DNA of 10,056 nt from NCBI GenBank assembly GCA_900551885.1, contig URXS01000068.1, forward strand, positions 1-10,056, in the 5' to 3' direction. A model generated the notes under the pieces. The model was not told where the DNA came from. It searched no databases and saw only the letters and a program-made list of their open reading frames with translations. This document shows positions 5,088 through 10,056 of this stretch, one piece after another (the first letter of the stretch is position 1; each line of letters begins with the position of its first letter). This stretch comes from an uncultured Oscillibacter sp. (lineage in GTDB: Bacteria > Bacillota > Clostridia > Oscillospirales > Oscillospiraceae). The position numbers were made by a program, and so were the translations under genes.

Positions 5088-7337
5088 TTATTGCAGCAGT
5101 TGATTTTCGCCGATGATGGCGGTGCCGATCTCGTCGGCGGTGAAGTAGGCGTTGAGAATCTCCACGGCGGTGGAGGCCAGATTGGCGCCGGCAGAGCCCT
5201 TCTCGATGACGATGGCCAGCGCGATCTCCGGGTCGTCGTAGGGGGCGAAGCACACAAAGACGCCGTTGTTGGTGGTGTTGGCGGAGATCTGGGCGGTACC
5301 GGTCTTGGCGCCGGCATCCACCACGCAGGAGCGGAAGTAGCCGGCCAGGGAGCCGGTGGTGGTCAGCTCATGCATACCCTCCTTTACCGCGGCCAGGGTG
5401 CTGTCGCTGATATCGATGGTGTTGAGGGGCTCTCCGCCGCCTACCGCCAGCACTTGGGAGTTGTCATAGGACTTGACGGCTTTGAGCAGATGCACCTCGT
5501 TGTGGGTTCCGCCGTTGACCAGCGTGGCGATGTAGTTGGCCAGTTGCAGGGGGGTGAACAGGTTGTCGGACTGGCCGATACCGGCGGTGATGGTGTCGCC
5601 GCCGTACCAGGTGCCGCCGTTGGCCTCCCGCTCCGCGGGACCCGCCAGGACGCCGGGGTTGTCGCCGATCTCGATGCCGGTGCTCTGTCCCAGCCCGAAG
5701 GCCAGGGCGTACTCGTTCATGGTCTCAATGCCCAGCCGGTAGGCCATCTCATAGAAAAAGACGTTGCAGGAGACCTTGATGGCCTCCACCACGTTCACAA
5801 GGCCGTGCCCGCTGCGGTTCCAGCACTTCCAGGACCAGGTACCGGTTCCGGCCACGGTATCGGGATAGACCCAGTAGCCGGGGTCCCGGACAGTCTCCGT
5901 CAGGGTGACGGCCCCCTCCTCCAGGGCGGCCACCGCCATCAGGGGCTTGAAGGTGGAGCCAGGGGCGTACCGGCCCTGGGTAGCCCGGTTGTAGAGGGGA
6001 GCGGTGGGGTCGTTGTTCAGCTCCGTGGCGTTCTGCAGGTAGGTGGACAGATCGTAGGTGGGATAGGAGGCCAGGGCCAGCACACCGGCGGTATCCACGT
6101 CCAACACCGCCACGCCGGCACCCCGGATGGTCTCCTTGCCCTTCCGGGCATCGTCGGCATTCATCTGGGAGACGGTTTTCGCCAGAGCGTCCTCCACCGC
6201 CGCCTGGAAGTCCAGGTCAATGGTCAGCTCCACAGTGTTGCCGGGCTCCGGCGCTTTTTGGTAGTATTCGCCGGTGATTTTGCCGTCGGAATTGGTGGAG
6301 ACGATACGGACGCCATCCCTGCCCCGCAGGTACTCCTCGAAGGCAGCCTCCACGCCGGAGCGGCCGATCTTGTCGTCCAGGTTGTAGCCCTGTTCGGTCA
6401 GGGCTTCGGTGTCATCCTCCGCCTGGATCACGGAGGTATATCCCAGGATATGGGCGCCATAGGTGGTCTGATACTCCCGGACGCTGGAGGAGCTGACCTT
6501 GGCGCCGGAGAAATTGCCGTCGCTGAGCAGGGAGATAAAGGCGGTGTCCACGTCCTCGCTCATCACGTAGGAGGGGATTTTAGGCATCAGGGACCGGAGC
6601 TCCAGCTCATACCGGACGCCCAGCACCAGGCGGGCCTGATTCAAAGAAAAGACGGCGGGCAGCTTGAAGTCCTCCCGCATGAGCTCCACCAGCTTGTGGG
6701 CGGAGATGCCGATGTCCGTCAGCAAGTTCTCCGTCAGGGCGGAAGAAGGCAGCTTCTCCACCAGCGCGGAGGCCTTCTGGTCGTCCGTCAGGGTGGCGTC
6801 CGCCAGGATGTCGTCGGCGGGGTTGGTGGTGTTTCCCTCTTCATCCTCCACCTCCAGCAGGGCCGGATGGTCCAGCAGATAGACCCCCAGCGGCTCCGTT
6901 ACCGCGTCCAGGCTCAGCAGGTAGGTGAGGAAGCGGCCCCGTTGCAGGTCACTCAAACTGTCCAGCGTGTAGGAAAAGGGCGCCGTCCCGGTGATGGGCA
7001 GGTTGTCCTCCCAGTCCACCCCCTGCTCCCGGCACAGCTCCACCAGACGCAGAATGGCCTCATTGATGTCCTCGCCCTCTTTCAGCAGATCGGGATTGAA
7101 GGTCAGGCTGTAAGTAGAGCGGTTGGACACCAGCACCTGACCGTTCCGGTCCGTGATGATGCCCCGGGAGGCCTCCACGGTCTCCGGCTGGGTAATGGTG
7201 CGGATGGACTGGGCCAGATAGTCCTCGTGGTCGTTGACCTGGGTGTCGTACAGCACGCCCAGATACAGCGCCAATACCACCAGGACAAAGCCGCCCAGCA
7301 GATACAGCCGCAGATGGGGAAATTCTTTCAGGTCCAT
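5088..7337 (-). CDS. mrdA: Class B penicillin-binding protein 2, cell-wall elongation transpeptidase
   Basis: Membrane-anchored D,D-transpeptidase that cross-links peptidoglycan in the elongation complex with MreC, MreD and RodA, and a beta-lactam target. The 749-residue protein has a short cytoplasmic N-terminus, one membrane anchor at about 11-30, and the class B dimerisation region with RGIITDRNGQVL at 58-69. A long pedestal follows, with GRSGVEAAFEEYLRG at 325-339. The transpeptidase domain carries all catalytic motifs: STFK at 461-464 (nucleophile Ser461), SCN at 523-525 and KTG at 678-680. It is somewhat longer than the E. coli PBP2 (about 630), mostly in the acidic pedestal insert near 150-230, as is common in Firmicutes. 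The ATG at 7337 has AAAGGAG 5 bases upstream, and the gene starts 30 bases after mreD ends. The mreC-mreD-PBP2 order supports elongation PBP2 over the sporulation or division paralogues. The symbol is by function; some annotations would use pbpA or spoVD-like names. Confidence 0.93.
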   Translation of the reverse strand: MDLKEFPHLRLYLLGGFVLVVLALYLGVLYDTQVNDHEDYLAQSIRTITQPETVEASRGIITDRNGQVLVSNRSTYSLTFNPDLLKEGEDINEAILRLVELCREQGVDWEDNLPITGTAPFSYTLDSLSDLQRGRFLTYLLSLDAVTEPLGVYLLDHPALLEVEDEEGNTTNPADDILADATLTDDQKASALVEKLPSSALTENLLTDIGISAHKLVELMREDFKLPAVFSLNQARLVLGVRYELELRSLMPKIPSYVMSEDVDTAFISLLSDGNFSGAKVSSSSVREYQTTYGAHILGYTSVIQAEDDTEALTEQGYNLDDKIGRSGVEAAFEEYLRGRDGVRIVSTNSDGKITGEYYQKAPEPGNTVELTIDLDFQAAVEDALAKTVSQMNADDARKGKETIRGAGVAVLDVDTAGVLALASYPTYDLSTYLQNATELNNDPTAPLYNRATQGRYAPGSTFKPLMAVAALEEGAVTLTETVRDPGYWVYPDTVAGTGTWSWKCWNRSGHGLVNVVEAIKVSCNVFFYEMAYRLGIETMNEYALAFGLGQSTGIEIGDNPGVLAGPAEREANGGTWYGGDTITAGIGQSDNLFTPLQLANYIATLVNGGTHNEVHLLKAVKSYDNSQVLAVGGGEPLNTIDISDSTLAAVKEGMHELTTTGSLAGYFRSCVVDAGAKTGTAQISANTTNNGVFVCFAPYDDPEIALAIVIEKGSAGANLASTAVEILNAYFTADEIGTAIIGENQLLQ

Positions 7338-7367
7338 GAGAACTCCTTTGGGAAACAGTGGTTGGAA

Positions 7368-7880
7368 TCAGTCATAGATATGGACGCGGCGGTGGACCGC
7401 GGAAAACAGGGGCACCACCACCAGCAGGAAGGGGGCGGTGACCAGAAATTCCTGTATCATCAGCCACAGTCCGGCGCCCCAGGCGGACTTGCCCCCGGCC
7501 CAAAGCACCAGACAGCGCAGCAGATCCGTCAGCAAAAAGGCGGCGGCAGAGGACACCAGGGCGCACAGGAGGCCCGCCTTCAGAAGGCTCTTGGAAATCA
7601 GCGCGCCGCTGAGCCCCGCCAGGGGGAACATCAGCGTGTACAGGCAGGGGATGGAGCCTGGCAGCAGCAGGTCGCACACCACCCCCAGCCCCAGGCCGAA
7701 GATGGTGCTGGGGACCGGGTTTTCATAGGTGCCCAGCACCGCCGCCACAGCCGGATACAGAAAGGGGATCACGCCCCAGAAGCTCAGCCGCTGCAGCACG
7801 AAGCCCTGGAGCAGCAGCAGCAGGACAGTGGCCCCGGCATACAGGGACCACTTGAAAATACTCTCGTTTCGGGCCAGCAC
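7368..7880 (-). CDS. mreD: Rod-shape-determining membrane protein MreD
   Basis: Integral membrane partner of MreC in the elongasome. The 170-residue protein is strongly hydrophobic with about five to six membrane segments (roughly 13-32, 36-52, 57-75, 78-98, 102-128 and 140-160), the normal length and pattern for MreD. FGLGLGVVCDLLLPGSI at 61-77 is the most conserved part of the family, with the G-x-x-x-D core seen in most MreD proteins, and the tail ends in basic residues (HRRVHIYD). The start is GTG at 7880, with a very strong AGGAGGTG ribosome site 5 bases upstream (7886-7893). It follows mreC by 36 bases and precedes the PBP2 gene by 30. Sequence conservation in MreD is low, so part of the assignment rests on its place between mreC and PBP2. 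Confidence 0.9.
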   Translation of the reverse strand: MLARNESIFKWSLYAGATVLLLLLQGFVLQRLSFWGVIPFLYPAVAAVLGTYENPVPSTIFGLGLGVVCDLLLPGSIPCLYTLMFPLAGLSGALISKSLLKAGLLCALVSSAAAFLLTDLLRCLVLWAGGKSAWGAGLWLMIQEFLVTAPFLLVVVPLFSAVHRRVHIYD

Positions 7881-7885
7881 GGCGC

Positions 7886-7893
7886 CACCTCCT
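7886..7893 (-). promoter_or_regulatory. Strong ribosome binding site for the GTG start of mreD
   Basis: AGGAGGTG, close to the full anti-Shine-Dalgarno complement, lies 5 bases before the GTG at 7880, so the rare start codon is probably offset by the strong site. Confidence 0.85.
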
Positions 7894-7916
7894 CTCTGAG
7901 GGAACTGGGGGGAAAG

Positions 7917-8762
7917 TCAGGGGACAATGTCGAAGGATTTGATGATGAACACCTGGTTGAGGCTGTCAAAGTCCACCTTGGGCACCAGCACCGCGTAGGA
8001 GGTGGCACCGGAATCGTCCACCTGGACCTCCTCCACGGTGCCGATCACCAGGCCGGAGGGCAGGTACTCGCCCAGGCCCGAGGTTTCCACCAGGTCGCCG
8101 GCCAGCAGCTGGCAGTCGGCGGGCAGGTAGTTCAGCCGCAGGCGTCCCTCCCGCATCAGGGCGAAGTCACCCTCCGCCACGCCCAGGTCCTTGGTGCGGA
8201 ACACTTGGGCGCCGATGGAGGTGTCCGTGTCCACGATGGTCAGTACCTTGCACCAGTTGTACCCGGCCTTGTCCACCAGGCCCACCAGGGCGCCGGTGGA
8301 ATCCATGACGCAGTCGCCAACCTCCACGCCGCTGGCGGTGCCCTTGTTCAACGTCAGGGAGGAGGTCCAGTTGGAGACCTCGTGCTCGATCACGTAGGCG
8401 GACTCCATGTCGCTGGTCAGATCCCGGTGGGCTTGCTGCAGATTCAGAAGATCCCGGTAGTTGCGGTTTTCCTCCTCCAGCTTCTCCGACCGGCGGACGG
8501 CATCCTCCATCTCGGCGATCTGCTTTTTCAGTTCTGCGTTCTCTTCTTCCAAGGCCGTGTAGTCCTCATAGTACTTCTGCTTGTCGGCGATCCAGTTGGT
8601 CACCGAGGTGTAGGCGGCCTGGAAGGGGGAGGCGATGATCCCCGCCAGATTGGTCAGGGGCGCGGAATTGCTGGAGAAAAAGGACATGCAGGCCAGGGCC
8701 ACGGCGATGACCGCCGCGGCGAAGAGGACCCACAGCCCGTGTTCTTTCAGAAAGTTTTTCAA
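7917..8762 (-). CDS. mreC: Rod-shape-determining protein MreC
   Basis: Bitopic scaffold that links the cytoplasmic MreB/MreD/RodA side to PBP2 outside the membrane. The 281-residue protein has a short N-terminus, a membrane anchor at about 9-29, a coiled coil at about 65-110 (LEEENAELKKQIAEMEDAVR region) used for dimerisation, and a C-terminal double beta-barrel. The barrel carries the family block DLVETSGLGEYLPSGLVIG at 223-241 and the QVFIIK end strand at 270-275. The start is TTG at 8762; it gives the expected MKNFLKEH N-terminus, and a GGGAGGGG ribosome site lies 6 bases upstream. No ATG fits better. It lies 35 bases after maf. In many Firmicutes mreB sits directly before mreC; here it does not. 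Confidence 0.95.
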   Translation of the reverse strand: MKNFLKEHGLWVLFAAAVIAVALACMSFFSSNSAPLTNLAGIIASPFQAAYTSVTNWIADKQKYYEDYTALEEENAELKKQIAEMEDAVRRSEKLEEENRNYRDLLNLQQAHRDLTSDMESAYVIEHEVSNWTSSLTLNKGTASGVEVGDCVMDSTGALVGLVDKAGYNWCKVLTIVDTDTSIGAQVFRTKDLGVAEGDFALMREGRLRLNYLPADCQLLAGDLVETSGLGEYLPSGLVIGTVEEVQVDDSGATSYAVLVPKVDFDSLNQVFIIKSFDIVP

Positions 8763-8768
8763 AAGGGA

Positions 8769-8776
8769 CCCCTCCC
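8769..8776 (-). promoter_or_regulatory. Ribosome binding site that fixes the TTG start of mreC
   Basis: GGGAGGGG on the minus strand lies 6 bases before the TTG at 8762. No in-frame ATG or GTG nearby has a comparable site, which supports the TTG start. Confidence 0.75.
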
Positions 8777-8797
8777 AACCTCAAAATATCGAAACGA

Positions 8798-9370
8798 TCA
8801 CGCCAGGAATGTCACGCCGAAGCGGCCCAGCATCCGGCTCAGCCGCAGCACCGGCAGACCCATCACGTTGAAATAGTCGCCGCGGATCCCTTCCACCAGC
8901 AGCGCGCCCTTTTCCTGGATGCCGTAGGCCCCGGCCTTGTCCATGGGCTCGCCGGTGCGGATATAGGCCAGGATCTCCTCCCGGGACACCGGGCGGAAAT
9001 AGACCTCCGTGGTCTCGCTCTCCGTCAAAAAGCGGTCTCCCTGCCGGACGGTGACGCCGGTGCACACCGTGTGGTGTCGGCCTTGGAGTGCCGTCAGCAT
9101 GGCCAGGGCCTCCGCCTCGTCGGCGGGCTTGCCCAGGCGACGCCCGTCCAGAAACACCATGGTGTCGGCGGTAATGACGATCTCGTCCTCTGCCGCGTCC
9201 ACGGCCTGGGACTTCTCCCGGGAAATGTATTCCACCGTCTCCTGGGGGGACAGGCCCTCCGGGCAGAATTCCTCCACGACGGGCACCCGGATTGTAAAAT
9301 CCGTCAGGCCGATGCGCCGGAGCAGCTCCTGCCTCCGGGGAGAGCCGGAGGCCAGTACGATCTTCGCCAT
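8798..9370 (-). CDS. maf: Maf-family nucleotide pyrophosphatase (dTTP/UTP pyrophosphatase type)
   Basis: Hydrolyses non-canonical or excess nucleoside triphosphates to the monophosphate and pyrophosphate; overexpression blocks septum formation in Bacillus. The 190-residue protein starts MAKIVLASGSPRRQELL, with the family's substrate loop SGSPRR at 8-13, then the ADT motif around Asp69 (ITADTMVFLDGRRLGKP, 66-82), the proposed catalytic base, and the C-terminal DKAGAYGIQEKG (144-155) and GDYFNVMGLPV (164-174) blocks. These read as the YhdE/Maf dTTP-UTP type. A longer reading could start at GTG 9382, four codons earlier, overlapping the dut stop by four bases (GTGA). I prefer the ATG at 9370 because it gives the canonical N-terminus and has GAGG 6 bases upstream. 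It stands between dut and mreC, a usual position for maf near the mre genes. Confidence 0.94.
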   Translation of the reverse strand: MAKIVLASGSPRRQELLRRIGLTDFTIRVPVVEEFCPEGLSPQETVEYISREKSQAVDAAEDEIVITADTMVFLDGRRLGKPADEAEALAMLTALQGRHHTVCTGVTVRQGDRFLTESETTEVYFRPVSREEILAYIRTGEPMDKAGAYGIQEKGALLVEGIRGDYFNVMGLPVLRLSRMLGRFGVTFLA

Positions 9371-9376
9371 GGCGGG

Positions 9377-9380
9377 CCTC
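9377..9380 (-). promoter_or_regulatory. Ribosome binding site of maf, overlapping the dut stop codon
   Basis: GAGG on the minus strand lies 6 bases before the ATG at 9370 and shares bases with the dut TGA (9381-9379). Ribosomes finishing dut would thus end on the maf site, suggesting coupled translation. Confidence 0.6.
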
Positions 9381-9810
9381 ACTTTCCCGTGGAGCCGAAG
9401 CCGCCCCGGTCCGGTCCCTCCAGATGGTCCACCCGGACGAAGCGCAGGGGGGGCTGGTTCCGCACGATGCGGAACTGGCAGATGCGGGCGTTTTTCTCAA
9501 TGGTCACGTCCCGGGTGGCGTAGGCGGGCATCCGCCACTGGTCCCCGTCGCCCCGGTAGGTGTAGTCCACCACGCCCATGGAGTTGGTCTGTAAAAGGCC
9601 GTAATTTTTAAAGGTGGAGCTGCGGGGAACGATGTGGGCCTCGTAGCCCTCCGGCAGGGCGATGGCCACCCCCAGGGGGATCAGCCGGAACTCCCCGGCC
9701 TTCATGGTCACGTCCTCGGCAGCGTGGAGGTCGATCCAGTCGGACTTGCCGTCCACGTAGCACAGCTCGTCAATATCGTCCACAAAGTATTTTACCTTGA
9801 TCTCTTCCAT
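9379..9810 (-). CDS. dut: Deoxyuridine 5'-triphosphate nucleotidohydrolase (dUTPase)
   Basis: Splits dUTP to dUMP and pyrophosphate, keeping uracil out of DNA and supplying dUMP for thymidylate. The 143-residue protein is the trimeric type with all five motifs: motif 1 WIDLHAAED (25-33, with I in place of the more usual tyrosine), motif 2 PRSSTFKN (62-69), motif 3 GVVDYTYRGD (79-88) with catalytic Asp82, motif 4 RICQFRI (109-115), and motif 5 RGGFGSTGK (135-143) at the extreme C-terminus. An extra GDGDQWRMPAYATRDVTI stretch after motif 3 is typical of a group of clostridial and phage enzymes. An in-frame open stretch continues upstream to about 9984, but it runs through a terminator and into the neighbouring gene. 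The ATG at 9810 has GGAG 6 bases upstream, so I start there. It is the first gene of the dut-maf-mreC-mreD-mrdA-GH13 group. Confidence 0.95.
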   Translation of the reverse strand: MEEIKVKYFVDDIDELCYVDGKSDWIDLHAAEDVTMKAGEFRLIPLGVAIALPEGYEAHIVPRSSTFKNYGLLQTNSMGVVDYTYRGDGDQWRMPAYATRDVTIEKNARICQFRIVRNQPPLRFVRVDHLEGPDRGGFGSTGK

Positions 9811-9816
9811 ATGAAA

Positions 9817-9820
9817 CTCC
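9817..9820 (-). promoter_or_regulatory. Ribosome binding site that fixes the dut start
   Basis: GGAG on the minus strand lies 6 bases before the ATG at 9810. It rules out longer in-frame readings that would pass through the terminator at 9862-9885. Confidence 0.75.
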
Positions 9821-9861
9821 AAATGTAAATACGATTCGTAGAATAAAAGAAAAATATTACT
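9821..9861 (-). promoter_or_regulatory. AT-rich leader that should contain the dut operon promoter
   Basis: This stretch stands out as AT-rich in a GC-rich region and lies between a terminator and the dut ribosome site, so a promoter for the six-gene group is expected here. I could not find a convincing -35/-10 pair; TATTCT (9845-9840) is a possible -10 but has no matching -35 at normal spacing. Position is by exclusion only. Confidence 0.35.
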
Positions 9862-9885
9862 AAAAGGAGCGGATTTTCCCGCTCC
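9862..9885 (-). terminator. Intrinsic terminator after the U32 peptidase gene
   Basis: On the minus strand GGAGCGG (9885-9879) pairs with CCGCTCC (9872-9866) around a six-base loop, followed by TTTT (9865-9862) and an AT-rich tract. It lies 11 bases after the stop codon of the upstream gene. The seven-pair GC-rich stem is a good terminator. Confidence 0.8.
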
Positions 9886-9896
9886 GGAGGCGGATT

Positions 9897-10056
9897 TTAC
9901 TCCACGCCCCGCTCGTACAGCCCCCGGGTAAAGGCGCCCTCCGGCGCGGCGCCGGTGAGGTAGTCCCGGAACACCCGGACGCATTCCGCCGGCGTCTCGG
10001 TGGTAAACCGCAGCCGGGCGAAGGCCAGTCCCAGCTTCCGCCAGTCGGCCCGGTCC
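9897..10056 (-). CDS. Probable U32-family peptidase, C-terminal 52 residues (start outside window)
   Basis: Only the end of the gene is present. The visible reading frame is open from the window edge to TAA at 9899-9897 and encodes DRADWRKLGLAFARL, then RFTTETPAECVRVFRDYL, and ends FTRGLYERGVE. The phrase FTTETPxECVRV and the end FTRGLYxRGV resemble the C-terminus of clostridial U32 peptidases (the collagenase-like family that includes YrrN/YrrO and DUF3656-bearing proteins), in which this tail follows the metal-binding catalytic domain. The match is from memory of the family pattern, so the call is moderate; a well-supported coding frame with the local GC-rich codon bias is clear. A terminator follows, so it is not in the dut operon. 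Confidence 0.7.
   Translation of the reverse strand, partial: DRADWRKLGLAFARLRFTTETPAECVRVFRDYLTGAAPEGAFTRGLYERGVE

Noticed and set aside
3300..8876. A plus-strand open frame of 1858 codons running antisense to the GH13, mrdA, mreD and mreC genes
   Set aside because: The opposite strand carries four well-supported genes with catalytic motifs. The antisense translation is low-complexity (Gly, Gln, His, Val rich), has no domain and no ribosome site, and its openness follows from GC-rich codon bias that avoids TTA, CTA and TCA codons on the coding strand.
9811..9984. Longer dut reading frame starting near 9984
   Set aside because: It would cross the terminator at 9862-9885 and the coding end of the U32 gene; the ATG at 9810 has a proper ribosome site and gives the normal dUTPase length.
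1..10056. CRISPR, insertion sequences, tRNA or rRNA genes, toxin-antitoxin or phage-defence systems
   Set aside because: I looked on both strands and saw no direct-repeat array, transposase, cloverleaf or defence motif; the genes are tightly packed housekeeping genes.

Overview
The window looks like ordinary chromosome from a fairly GC-rich Gram-positive bacterium of the Firmicutes (Bacillota). The gene content (Maf, MreC, MreD, PBP2 in a row; ParA/ParB with perfect Bacillus-type parS sites; strong AGGAGG ribosome sites; frequent GTG/TTG starts) and the GC-rich codon use suggest a gut clostridium of the Oscillospiraceae type. That placement is inference from style, not from a search. All ten genes I can support lie on the minus strand, so they read from high to low coordinate. 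I see no mobile element, CRISPR array, tRNA or rRNA, and no stretch above 100 bases lacks a gene or a recognisable signal.

Layout in the direction of transcription. (1) 10056-9897: the last 53 codons of a probable U32-family peptidase, closed by a hairpin terminator at 9862-9885. (2) 9810-3198: a tightly spaced group of six genes: dut (dUTPase), maf (nucleotide pyrophosphatase), mreC, mreD, mrdA (class B penicillin-binding protein PBP2) and a cytoplasmic GH13 maltodextrin-degrading enzyme. Spacers are about 8 to 37 bases and each gene has its own Shine-Dalgarno sequence, so this is probably one operon joining nucleotide clean-up, lateral cell-wall synthesis and alpha-glucan use. mreB and rodA are not in it. 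(3) 3198-3019: a control region with two perfect 16-bp parS sites and a well-formed extended -10 promoter for parA. (4) 3018-803: parA, parB and a small membrane-anchored coiled-coil protein of unknown function, spaced as an operon. (5) 802-1: a third parS site (15 of 16 bases) in the spacer before serS, whose first 238 codons are in the window.

The genes are mostly well-known housekeeping types, and I do not see a complete new system. The most unusual structure is at 3155-3198: a perfect 44-bp palindrome in which a parS site is the centre of the intrinsic terminator hairpin of the GH13 gene and overlaps that gene's stop codon. One element thus appears to serve as ParB loading site and transcription terminator. 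A second perfect parS lies 47 bp away, just upstream of the parA promoter, where ParB could feed back on parAB expression. The unknown membrane coiled-coil protein next to parB, and the glucan-degrading enzyme at the end of the cell-shape operon, are the other points worth following.
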